A stretch of DNA of 64,000 bases from Hydractinia symbiolongicarpus (Eukaryota; Cnidaria; Hydrozoa; Anthoathecata; Hydractiniidae): the NCBI RefSeq assembly GCF_029227915.1, contig NC_079876.1, positions 33,835,828 through 33,899,827 of the forward strand. The letters run 5' to 3'. Positions within the stretch are counted from its first letter, which is position 1; each line of letters opens with the position of its first letter. A program made the position numbers and the translations under genes. The notes under the pieces were generated by a model. The model was not told the DNA's origin. It did not search any database and saw only the letters and a list, made by a program, of their open reading frames with translations. This document shows positions 1 through 11,551 of this stretch, piece after piece.

Positions 1-364
1 CAAAATCAGTTCAATTCAGTCCCACAGTCAGTCGTTTCACTGTTAAAGGCGATGCAACCTAGAAATAACAGATAAATTTCGCTAAATACATGTTGGTACG
101 AATATGTGACCCAACCATTGCAACTCAAACGGCCTGACACCGTTAGAAAGTCAATGAAATGTAGTTTTTGAAACTGTCGCTATTCTTCAGCGCGCGATAA
201 CGGCTAGGATTGGTCCCACGGCTAAAACGTGACTTTTTTATCTTAATTTTCAAATGAAGCGCTACCACAGGGACCTGTGTAATCGCTGAGTTCCGGCAAG
301 CGCATCAAATTAGGAAGAATGTTATTTCTTGGAGTCCAATTGTCTCATTTTTCACATTTATCAA

Positions 365-737
365 GTCACAGTCCAAAGTTCGTTCAATTAAGTACCACAT
401 TCAATCGTTTCACTTTTAAAAGCGATGCAACCTAGTAATAACAGATAAATATCGCTAAATACATGTTGGTACGAATATGTGACCCAACCGTTGTAACTCA
501 AACGGACTGAAATCGATAGAAAGTCCGTGAAAAGTAGTATTTGAAACTGTCTCTCTTTCTTCAGCGCGCGCTAACGGCTAGGATTCGTCACACGGCTAAA
601 ACGTGATTTTTTTATCTTAATTTTCAAATGAAGCACTACCACAGGGACCAGTGTAATCGCTGAGTTGCGGCAATCATGTCAAATTAGGAAGAATGTTATT
701 TCTTGGAGTCCAATTGTCTTACTTTTTCATTTATAAG
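365..737 (+). repeat. Representative 373-bp satellite monomer (monomer 2)
   Basis: This is one complete monomer phased from GTCACAG. Landmarks in the typical monomer, as offsets from the start: the near-invariant CGTTTCACTGTTAAAAGCGATGC region at about 45-70; the phase landmark TGTTGGTACG at 99; the CCGTTGTAACTCAAACGG region at about 120-140; a G+C-rich core TCTTCAGCGCGCG..AACGGCTAGG at about 192-220; an A/T tract TTATCTAAATTTTTAAATGA at about 245-264; GCGCTACCACAGCGCC at about 266-281; and TGTTATTTCTTGGAGTCC at about 327-345. I saw no convincing half-monomer repeat. The 373-bp length is close to two nucleosome repeats, which is an inference about packaging only. This copy has an A-like first part (GTTCGTTCAATTAAGTACC) and a B-like second part, so it is itself a hybrid. 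Confidence 0.9.
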
Positions 738-2121
738 GTCACAGCCCAAAATCAGTTCAATTAAGTCCCACAGTCAATCGTTTCACTGTTAAAAGCGATA
801 CAACCTAGTAATACCGGAAAGATATCACGAAATACATGTTGGTACGAATATGTGACTCAACCGTTGTAACACAAATTGATTGATACTGTTACAAATTCAA
901 TGAAATGTAGTTTTTGAAACTGTCTCTATTTCTTCGGCGCGGGATAACGGCTAGGATTGGTGCCACAGTAAAAAATGACTTATTAATCTAAATTTTTAAA
1001 TGAAGCGCTACCACAGCGCCCAGTGTAAAAGCTGAGTTCCGGCAATCACGTCAAATTAAGAAGAATGTTATTTCTTGGAGTCCGATTGTCTCATTTATCA
1101 AATTTATCAGGTCACAGTCCAAAGTTAGTTCAAATAAGTCCCACAGTCAATCGTTTCATTGTTAAAAGCTATGCAACCTAGTAATATCAGAAAAATATCG
1201 CTAAATATATGTTAGTACGAATATGTGACCCAACCGTTGTAACTCAAACGGACTGACACCGTTAGAAAGTCAATGAAATGTAGTTTTTGAAACTTTCGCT
1301 ATTTCTTCAGCGCGCGATAACGGCTAGGATTGGTCACACGGTAAAGAATGATTTATTTATCTAAATTTTTAAATGAAGCCCTACCACAGCGCCCAGTGTA
1401 ATCGCTCATCTCCGGCAATCATGTCAAATTAAGATGAATGTTGTTTCTTGGAGTTCAATTGTCTCATTTATCACATTTATCAGGTCACAGTCCAAAGTTA
1501 GTTCTATTAAGTCCCACATTCAATCGTTTCACTGTTAAAAGCGATGCAACCTAGTATTAACAGATAAATATCGCTAAATACATGTTGGTACGAATATGTT
1601 AACCAACCGTTGTAACTCAAATGGACTGACATCGATAAAAAGTCAGTGAAATGTAGTATTTGAAACTGTCGCTATTTCTTCAGAGCGCGATTACGGATAG
1701 GATTGGTCCCACAGTAAAGAATGACTTATTTATCTAAATTTTTAAATGAAGCCCTACCACATGCCCAGTGTAATCGCTCAATTCCGGCAATCATGTCAAA
1801 TTAAGATGAATGTTGTTTCTTGGAGTTCAATTGTCTCATTTATCACATTTATCAGGTCACAGTCCAAAGTTAGTTCTATTAAGTACCACATTCAATCGTT
1901 TCACTTTTAAAAGCGATGCAACCTAGCAATAACAGATAAATATCGCTAAATACATGTTGGTACGAATATGTGACCCAACCATTGCAACTCAAACGGACTG
2001 ACACCGTTAGAAAGTCAATGAAATGTAGTTTTTGAAACTGTCGCTATTCTTCAGCGCGCGATAACGGCTAGGATTGGTCCCACGGTAAAGAATGACTTAT
2101 TTATCTAAATTTTTAAATGAA

Positions 2122-2136
2122 GCGCTACCACAGCGC
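2122..2136. other. Representative 5-bp inverted repeat GCGCT-ACCAC-AGCGC
   Basis: GCGCT and AGCGC form a perfect dyad around ACCAC. It sits directly after the A/T tract in many monomers (offset about 266). A and B monomers (ACAGGGACC), D monomers (GCCCTACC) and L monomers (GTGCTACC) break it, and Q and R monomers (AGCGACC) lose the outer pair. The same dyad is restored with both arms changed at 5107-5121, 21885-21899 and 26732-26746 (CCGCT-ACCAC-AGCGG). It may bind a protein or be incidental; the sequence does not decide. Confidence 0.6.
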
Positions 2137-2364
2137 CCAGTGTAATCGCTGAGTTCCGGCAAGCACATCAAATTAGGAAGAATGTTATTTCTTGGAGTCC
2201 AATTGTCTCATTTATCACATTGATCAGGTCACAGTCCAAAGTTCGTTCAATTAAGTACCACATTCAATCGTTTCACTTTTAAAAGCGATGCAACCTAGTA
2301 ATAACAGATAAATATCGCTAAATACAAGTTGGTACGAATATGTGACCCAACCGTTGTTACTCAA

Positions 2365-2391
2365 ACGGACTGACATCGATAGAAAGTCCGT
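2365..2391. other. Representative 7-bp inverted repeat ACGGACT..AGTCCGT in A and B monomers
   Basis: A monomers of block I, and B monomers with GAAATCGATAG, carry ACGGACT, a 13-base spacer and AGTCCGT, a perfect 7-bp dyad. In the A form the spacer also contains the palindrome ATCGAT. Other variants keep only GACT..AGTC (ACGGACTGACACCG..AAGTCAATG), so the longer dyad is specific to two of the six HOR positions. This position-specific occurrence resembles the way some centromeric HORs carry a protein site on alternate monomers, but function is inference only. Confidence 0.55.
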
Positions 2392-4315
2392 AAAAAGTAG
2401 TATTTGAAACTGTCTCTATTTCTTCAGCGCGCGCTAACGGCTAGGATTCGTCACACGGCTAAAACGTGACTTTTTTATCTTAATTTTCAAATGAAGCGCT
2501 ACCACAGGGACCTGTGTAATCGCTGAGTTCCGGCAAGCGCATCAAATTAGGAAGAATGTTATTTCTTGGAGTCCAATTGTCTCATTTTTCACATTTATCA
2601 GGTCACAGTCCAAAGTTAGTTCAATTAAGTACCACATTCAATCGTTTCACTGTTAAAAGCGATGCAACATAGTAATAACAGATAAATATCGCTAAATACA
2701 TGTTGGTACGAATATGTGACCCAACCGTTGTAACTCAAACGGACTGAAATCGATAGAAAGTCCGTGAAAAGTAGTATTTGAAACTGTCTCTCTTTCTTCA
2801 GCGCGCGCTAACGGCTAGGATTCGTCACACGGCTAAAACGTGATTTTTTTATCTTAATTTTCAAATGAAGCACTACCACAGGGACCAGTGTAATCGCTGA
2901 GTTGCGGCAATCATGTCAAATTAGGAAGAATGTTATTTCTTGGAGTCCAATTGTCTTACTTTTTCATTTATAAGGTCACAGCCCAAAATCAGTTCAATTA
3001 AGTCCCACAGTCAATCGTTTCACTGTTAAAAGCGATACAACCTAGTAATACCGGAAAGATATCACGAAATACATGTTGGTACGAATATGTGACTCAACCG
3101 TTGTAACACAAATTGATTGATACTGTTACAAATTCAATGAAATGTAGTTTTTGAAACTGTCTCTATTTCTTCGGCGCGGGATAACGGCTAGGATTGGTCC
3201 CACAGTAAAAAATGACTTATTAATCTAAATTTTTAAATGAAGCGCTACCACAGCGCCCAGTGTAAAAGCTGAGTTCCGGCAATCACGTCAAATTAAGAAG
3301 AATGTTATTTCTTGGAGTCCGATTGTCTCATTTATCAAATTTATCAGGTCACAGTCCAAAGTTAGTTCAATTAAGTCCCACAGTCAATCGTTTCATTGTT
3401 AAAAGCTATGCAACCTAGTAATATCAGAAAAATATCGCTAAATATAGGTTAGTACGAATATGTGACCCAACCGTTGTAACTCAAACGGACTGACACCGTT
3501 AGAAAGTCAATGAAATGTAGTTTTTGAAACTTTCGCTATTTCTTCAGCGCGCGATAACGGCTAGGATTCGTCACACGGCTAAAACGTGACTTTTTTATCT
3601 AAATTTTCAAATGAAGCGCTACCACAGGGACCTGTGTAATCGCTGAGTTCCGGCAAGCGCATCAAATTAGGAAGAATGTTATTTCTTGGAGTCCAATTGT
3701 CTCATTTTTCACATTTATCAAGTCACAGTCCAAAGTTAGTTCAATTAAGTACCACATTCAATCGTTTCACTGTTAAAAGCGATGCAACATAGTAATAACA
3801 GATAAATATCGCTAAATACATGTTGGTACGAATATGTGACCCAACCGTTGTAACTCAAACGGACTGAAATCGATAGAAAGTCCGTGAAAAGTAGTATTTG
3901 AAACTGTCTCTCTTTCTTCAGCGCGCGCTAACGGCTAGGATTCGTCACACGGCTAAAACGTGATTTTTTTATCTTAATTTTCAAATGAAGCACTACCACA
4001 GGGACCAGTGTAATCGCTGAGTTGCGGCAATCATGTCAAATTAGGAAGAATGTTATTTCTTGGAGTCCAATTGTCTTACTTTTTCATTTATAAGGTCACA
4101 GCCCAAAATCAGTTCAATTAAGTCCCACAGTCAATCGTTTCACTGTTAAAAGCGATACAACCTAGTAATACCGGAAAGATATCACGAAATACATGTTGGT
4201 ACGAATATGTGACTCAACCGTTGTAACACAAATTGATTGATACTGTTACAAATTCAATGAAATGTAGTTTTTGAAACTGTCTCTATTTCTTCGGCGCGGG
4301 ATAACGGCTAGGATT

Positions 4316-5420
4316 GGTCTTACAGTAAGAAATGACATATTTATCTAAATTTTTAATTGAACCGCTACCACAGCGCCCAGTGTAATCGCTGAGTTGCGGC
4401 AATCATGTCAAATTAAGAAGAATGTTATTTCTTGGAGTCCAATTGTCTCACTTATAACATTTATAAGGTCACAGTCCAAAATCAGTTCAATTTAGTCCCA
4501 CAGTCAGTCGTTTCACTGTTAAAGGCGATTTAACCTATTAATATGAGAAAATTATCGCAAATTACATGTTGGTACGAATATGTGACCGAACCGTTGTAAC
4601 TCAAGCGGACTGACATCGATAAAAAGTCAGTGAAATATAGTATTTGAAACTGTCTCTATTTCTTTAGCACGCTCTAACGGCTAGGATTGGTCCCTCAGTT
4701 AAAAATGACTTTTTTATCTTAATTTTTAAATGAAGCGCTACCACAGCGCCCGGTGTAATCGCTGAGTTGCGGCAATCATGTCAAATTAAGAAGAAAGTTA
4801 TTTCTTTGAGTCCAATTGTCTCACTTTCACATTTATAAGGTCACAGCCCAAAATCAGTTCAATTAAGTCCCACAGTCAATTGTTTTACTGTTAAAAGCGA
4901 TGCAACCTAGTAATACCGGAAAGATATCACTAAATACATGTTGGTAAGAATATGTGACTCAACCGTTGTAGCTCCAACGGATTGATACTGTTAGAAAGTC
5001 AATGAAATGTACTTTTTGAAACTGTGTCTATTTCTTCAGCGCGGGATAACGGCTAGGATTGGTCTTACAGTAAGAAATGACATATTTATCTAAATATTTA
5101 AATGAACCGCTACCACAGCGGCCAGTGTAATCGCTGAGTTGCGGCAATCATGTCAAATTAAGAAGAATGTTATTTCTTGGAGTCCAATTGTCTCACTTAT
5201 AACATTTATAAGGTCACAGTCCAAAATCAGTTCAATTCAGTCCCACAGTCAGTCGTTTCACTGTTAAAGGCGATGCAACCTAGAAATAACAGATAAATTT
5301 CGCTAAATACATGTTGGTACGAATATGTGACCCAACCATTGCAACTCAAACGGCCTGACACCGTTAGAAAGTTAATGAAATGTAGTTTTTGAAACTGTCG
5401 CTATTCTTCAGCGCGCGATA
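4316..5420 (+). repeat. Island of three non-HOR monomers inside block I
   Basis: Near 4316 the C monomer switches from the block I tail to TCTTACAGTAAGAAATGACA. Two monomers follow that do not belong to the A-F set. The first (landmark 4567) has TTAATATGAG and a GATAAAAAGTCAGTG/TTTAGCACGC tail like the N monomers at 21343 and 42596. The second (landmark 4939) has CCGGAAAGATATCACTAAATAC and GAAACTGTGTC like the H monomers at 42969 and 45581. The third (5312) is an F relative with TAGAAATAACAG and CGGCCTGAC, almost identical to monomer 1 at 91; I saw one difference, GTTAATG for GTCAATG. The 373-bp phase is kept through both junctions, so this is an exchange within the satellite, not an insertion of other DNA. 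Confidence 0.82.
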
Positions 5421-6701
5421 ACGGCTAGGATTGGTCCCACGGTAAAGAATGACTTATTTATCTAAATTTTTAAATGAAGCGCTACCACAGCGCCCAGTGT
5501 AATCGCTGAGTTCCGGCAAGCACATCAAATTAGGAAGAATGTTATTTCTTGGAGTCCAATTGTCTCATTTATCACATTTATCAGGTCACAGTCCAAAGTT
5601 CGTTCAATTAAGTACCACATTCAATCGCTTCACTTTTAAAAGCGATGCAACCTAGTAATAACAGATAAATATCGCTAAATACATGTTGGTACGAATATGT
5701 GACCCAACTGTTGTTACTCAAACGGACTGACATCGATAGAAAGTCCGTGAAAAGTAGTATTTGAAACTGTCTCTATTTCTTCAGCGCGGGATAACGGCTA
5801 GGATTGGTCCCACAGTAAAAAATAACTTATTAATCTAAATTTTTAAATGAAGCGCTACCACAGCGCCCAGTGTAATAGCTGAGTTCCGGCAATCACGTCA
5901 AATTAAGAAGAATGTTATTTCTTGGAGTCCGATTGTCTCATTTATCAAATTTATCAGGTCACAGTACAAAGTTAATTCAATTAAGTCCCACAGTCAATCG
6001 TTTCATTGTTAAAAGCTATGCAACCTAGTAATATCAGAAAAATATCGCTAAATATATGTTAGTACGAATATGTGACACAACCGTTGTAACTCAAACGGAC
6101 TGACACCGTTAGAAAGTCAATGAAATGTAGTTTTGGAAACTTTCGCTATTTCTTCAGCGCGCGATAACGGCTAGGATTGGTCACACGGTAAAGAATGATT
6201 TATTTATCTAAATTTTTAAATGAAGCCCTACCACATGCCCAGTGTATTCGCTCAATTCCGGCAATCATGTCAAATTAAGATGAATGTTGTTTCTTGGAGT
6301 TCAATTGTCTCATTTATCACATTTATCAGGTCACAGTCCAAAGTTAGTTCTATTAAGTACCACAGTCAATCGTTTCACTTTTAAAAGCGATGCAACCTAG
6401 CAATAACAGATAAATATCGCTAAATACATGTTGGTACGAATATGTGACCCAACCATTGCAACTCAAACGGACTGACACCGTTAGAAAGTCAATGAAATGT
6501 AGTTTTTGAAACTGTCGCTATTCTTCAGCGCGCGATAACGGCTAGGATTGGTCCCACGGTAAAGAATGACTTATTTATCTAAATTTTTAAATGAAGCGCT
6601 ACCACAGCGCCCAGTGTAATTTCTGAGTTCCGGCAAGCACATCAAATTAGGAAGAATGTTATTTCTTGGAGTCCAATTGTCTCATTTATCACATTTATCA
6701 G

Positions 6702-8939
6702 GTCACAGTCCAAAGTTCGTTCAATTAAGTACCACATTCAATCGTTTCACTTTTAAAAGCGATGCAACCTAGTAATAACAGATAAATATCGCTAAATACA
6801 AGTTGGTACGAATATGTGACCCAACCGTTGTTACTCAAACGGACTGACATCGATAGAAAGTCCGTGAAAAGTAGTATTTGAAACTGTCTCTATTTCTTCA
6901 GCGCGCGCTAACGGCTAGGATTCGTCACACGGCTAAAACGTGACTTTTTTATCTTAATTTTCAAATGAAGCGCTACCACAGGGACCTGTGTAATCGCTGA
7001 GTTCCGGCAAGCGCATCAAATTAGGAAGAATGTTATTTCTTGGAGTCCAATTGTCTCATTTTTCACATTTATCAAGTCACAGTCCAAAGTTAGTTCAATT
7101 AAGTACCACATTCAATCGTTTCACTGTTAAAAGCGATGCAACATAGTAATAACAGATAAATATCGCTAAATACATGTTGGTACGAATATGTGACCCAACC
7201 GTTGTAACTCAAACGGACTGGAATCGATAGAAAGTCCGTGAAAAGTAGTATTTGAAACTGTCTCTCTTTCTTCAGCGCGCGCTAACGGCTAGGATTCGTC
7301 ACACGGCTAAAACGTGATTTTTTTATCTTAATTTTCAAATGAAGCACTACCACAGGGACCAGTGTAATCGCTGAGTTGCGGCAATCATGTCAAATTAGGA
7401 AGAATGTTATTTCTTGGAGTCCAATTGTCTTACTTTTTCATTTATAAGGTCACAGCCCAAAATCAGTTCAATTAAGTCCCACAGTCAATCGTTTCACTGT
7501 TAAAAGCGATACAACCTAGTAATACCGGAAAGATATCACGAAATACATGTTGGTACCAGTATGTGACTCAACCGTTGTAACACAAATTGATTGATACTGT
7601 TACAAATTCAATGAAATGTAGTTTTTGAAACTGTCTCTATTTCTTCGGCGCGGGATAACGGCTAGGATTGGTGCCACAGTAAAAAATGACTTATTAATCT
7701 AAATTTTTAAATGAAGCGCTACCACAGCGCCCAGTGTAAAAGCTGAGTTCCGGCAATCACGTCAAATTAAGAAGAATGTTATTTCTTGGAGTCCGATTGT
7801 CTCATTTATCAAATTTATCAGGTCACAGTCCAAAGTTAGTTCAAATAAGTCCCACAGTCAATCGTTTCATTGTTAAAAGCTATGCAACCTAGTAATATCA
7901 GAAAAATATCGCTAAATATATGTTAGTACGAATATGTGACCCAACCGTTGTAACTCAAACGGACTGACACCGTTAGAAAGTCAATGAAATGTAGTTTTTG
8001 AAACTTTCGCTATTTCTTCAGCGCGCGATAACGGCTAGGATTGGTCACACGGTAAAGAATGATTTATTTATCTAAATTTTTAAATGAAGCCCTACCACAG
8101 CGCCCAGTGTAATCGCTCATCTCCGGCAATCATGTCAAATTAAGATGAATGTTGTTTCTTGGAGTTCAATTGTCTCATTTATCACATTTATCAGGTCACA
8201 GTCCAAAGTTAGTTCTATTAAGTCCCACATTCAATCGTTTCACTGTTAAAAGCGATGCAACCTAGTATTAACAGATAAATATCGCTAAATACATGTTGGT
8301 ACGAATATGTTAACCAACCGTTGTAACTCAAATGGACTGACATCGATAAAAAGTCAGTGAAATGTAGTATTTGAAACTGTCGCTATTTCTTCAGCGCGCG
8401 ATTACGGATAGGATTGGTCCCACAGTAAAGAATGACTTATTTATCTAAATTTTTAAATGAAGCCCTACCACATGCCCAGTGTAATCGCTCAATTCCGGCA
8501 ATCATGTCAAATTAAGATGAATGTTGTTTCTTGGAGTTCAATTGTCTCATTTATCACATTTATCAGGTCACAGTCCAAAGTTAGTTCTATTAAGTACCAC
8601 ATTCAATCGTTTCACTTTTAAAAGCGATGCAACCTAGCAATAACAGATAAATATCGCTAAATACATGTTGGTACGAATATGTGACCCAACCATTGCAACT
8701 CAAACGGACTGACACCGTTACAAAGTCAATGAAATGTAGTTTTTGAAACTGTCGCTATTTCTTCAGCGCGCGATAACGGCTAGGATTGGTCCCACGGTAA
8801 AGAATGACTTATTTATCTAAATTTTTAAATGAAGCGCTACCACAGCGCCCAGTGTAATTTCTGAGTTCCGGCAAGCACATCAAATTAGGAAGAATGTTAT
8901 TTCTTGGAGTGCAATTGTCTCATTTATCACATTTATCAG
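6702..8939 (+). repeat. Full six-monomer HOR copy A-B-C-D-E-F
   Basis: The landmarks at 6801, 7175, 7548, 7921, 8294 and 8666 carry variants A to F in order, and the next A starts at 8940. The length is 2238 bp. Private changes include GGTACCAGTATG in C (instead of GGTACGAATATG) and CGTTACAAAGTC in F. The F monomer also has CTATTTCTTCAGC rather than the usual F form CTATTCTTCAGC, which explains the extra base. Confidence 0.9.
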
Positions 8940-10058
8940 GTCACAGTCCAAAGTTCGTTCAATTAAGTACCACATTCAATCGTTTCACTTTTAAAAGCGA
9001 TGCAACCTAGTAATAACAGATAAATATCGCTAAATACAAGTTGGTACGAATATGTGACCCAACCGTTGTTACTCAAACGGACTGACATCGATAGAAAGTC
9101 CGTGAAAAGTAGTATTTGAAACTGTCTCTATTTCTTCAGCGCGCGCTAACGGCTAGGATTCGTCACACGGCTAAAACGTGACTTTTTTATCTTAATTTTC
9201 AAATGAAGCACTACCACAGGGACCAGTGTAATCGCTGAGTTGCGGCAATCATGTCAAATTAGGAAGAATGTTATTTCTTGGAGTCCAATTGTCTTACTTT
9301 TTCATTTATAAGGTCACAGTCCAAAATCAGTTCAATTAAGTCCCACAGTCAATCGTTTCACTGTTAAAAGCGATACAACCTAGTAATACCGGAAAGATAT
9401 CACGAAATACATGTTGGTACGAATATGTGACTCAACCGTTGTAACACAAATTGATTGATACTGTTACAAATTCAATGAAATGTAGTTTTTGAAACTGTCT
9501 CTATTTCTTCGGCGCGGGATAACGGCTAGGATTGGTCCCACAGTAAAAAATGACTTATTAATCTAAATTTTTAAATGAAGCGCTACCACAGCGCCCAGTG
9601 TAAAAGCTGAGTTCCGGCAATCACGTCAAATTAAGAAGAATGTTATTTCTTGGAGTCCGATTGTCTCATTTATCAAATTTATCAGGTCACAGTCCAAAGT
9701 TAGTTCAATTAAGTCCCACAGTCAATCGTTTCATTGTTAAAAGCTATGCAACCTAGTAATATCAGAAAAATATCGCTAAATATATGTTAGTACGAATATG
9801 TGACCCAACCGTTGTAACTCAAACGGACTGACACCGTTAGAAAGTCAATGAAATGTAGTTTTTGAAACTTTCGCTATTTCTTCAGCGCGCGATAACGGCT
9901 AGGATTGGTCCCACGGTAAAGAATGACTTATTTATCTAAATTTTTAAATGAAGCGCTACCACAGCGCCCAGTGTAATTTCTGAGTTCCGGCAAGCACATC
10001 AAATTAGGAAGAATGTTATTTCTTGGAGTCCAATTGTCTCATTTATCACATTTATCAG

Positions 10059-11551
10059 GTCACAGTCCAAAGTTCGTTCAATTAAGTACCACATTCAATC
10101 GTTTCACTTTTAAAAGCGATGCAACCTAGTAATAACAGATAAATATCGCTAAATACAAGTTGGTACGAATATGTGACCCAACCGTTGTTACTCAAACGGA
10201 CTGACATCGATAGAAAGTCCGTGAAAAGTAGTATTTGAAACTGTCTCTATTTCTTCAGCGCGCGCTAACGGCTAGGATTCGTCACACGGCTAAAACGTGA
10301 CTTTTTTATCTTAATTTTCAAATGAAGCGCTACCACAGGGACCTGTGTAATCGCTGAGTTCCGGCAAGCGCATCAAATTAGGAAGAATGTTATTTCTTGG
10401 AGTCCAATTGTCTCATTTTTCACATTTATCAAGTCACAGTCCAAAGTTAGTTCAATTAAGTACCACATTCAATCGTTTCACTGTTAAAAGCGATGCAACA
10501 TAGTAATAACAGATAAATATCGCTAAATACATGTTGGTACGAATATGTGACCCAACCGTTGTAACTCAAACGGACTGAAATCGATAGAAAGTCCGTGAAA
10601 AGTAGTATTTGAAACTGTCTCTCTTTCTTCAGCGCGCGCTAACGGCTAGGATTCGTCACACGGCTAAAACGTGATTTTTTTATCTTAATTTTCAAATGAA
10701 GCACTACCACAGGGACCAGTGTAATCGCTGAGTTGCGGCAATCATGTCAAATTAGGAAGAATGTTATTTCTTGGAGTCCAATTGTCTTACTTTTTCATTT
10801 ATAAGGTCACAGCCCAAAATCAGTTCAATTAAGTCCCACAGTCAATCGTTTCACTGTTAAAAGCGATACAACCTAGTAATACCGGAAAGATATCACGAAA
10901 TACATGTTGGTACGAATATGTGACTCAACCGTTGTAACACAAATTGATTGATACTGTTACAAATTCAATGAAATGTAGTTTTTGAAACTGTCTCTATTTC
11001 TTCGGCGCGGGATAACGGCTAGGATTGGTCCCACAGTAAAAAATGACTTATTAATCTAAATTTTTAAATGAAGCGCTACCACAGCGCCCAGTGTAAAAGC
11101 TGAGTTCCGGCAATCACGTCAAATTAAGAAGAATGTTATTTCTTGGAGTCCGATTGTCTCATTTATCAAATTTATCAGGTCACAGTCCAAAGTTAGTTCA
11201 ATTAAGTCCCACAGTCAATCGTTTCATTGTTAAAAGCTATGCAACCTAGTAATATCAGAAAAATATCGCTAAATATATGTTAGTACGAATATGTGACCCA
11301 ACCGTTGTAACTCAAACGGACTGACACCGTTAGAAAGTCAATGAAATGTAGTTTTTGAAACTTTCGCTATTTCTTCAGCGCGCGATAACGGCTAGGATTG
11401 GTCCCACGGTAAAGAATGACTTATTTATCTAAATTTTTAAATGAAGCGCTACCACAGCGCCCAGTGTAATTTCTGAGTTCCGGCAAGCACATCAAATTAG
11501 GAAGAATGTTATTTCTTGGAGTCCAATTGTCTCATTTATCACATTTATCAG
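10059..11551 (+). repeat. Shortened HOR unit A-B-C-D, tetramer of 1493 bp
   Basis: Landmarks 10158, 10532, 10905 and 11278 carry A, B, C and D. The D monomer then passes directly into the tail and head of A (GGTCCCACGG..GTGTAATTTCTGAGTTCC), skipping E and F. The next four monomers (11552-13044) repeat A-B-C-D at an offset of 1493 bp and then continue to E and F. The two tetramers are near identical by eye; I saw GACATCGATAG against GATATCGATAG in A. Confidence 0.88.

Larger units (their letters stand above)
365..2601 (+). repeat. Full six-monomer HOR copy (cyclic B-C-D-E-F-A)
   Basis: Monomers 2-7 contain each variant of the block I unit once, 2237 bp in all, and run straight into the next B monomer at 2602. 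The first monomer is an A/B hybrid. The stretch from about 900 to 2300 shares private variants with about 7600-9000, 6711 bp (18 monomers) downstream: GGTGCCACAG in C and TTCAAATAAGTCCC leading into D. It is therefore closer to that copy than to the C-D pair at 3074-3447. Confidence 0.88.

Noticed and set aside
2449-2464. Possible CENP-B box in A/B monomers (ATTCGTCACACGGCTA)
   Set aside because: TTCG and the central A fit the NTTCGNNNNANNCGGGN pattern, but the CGGG half is absent (GCTA). C monomers with TTCGGCGCGGG also fail in spacing. I found no full match by eye.
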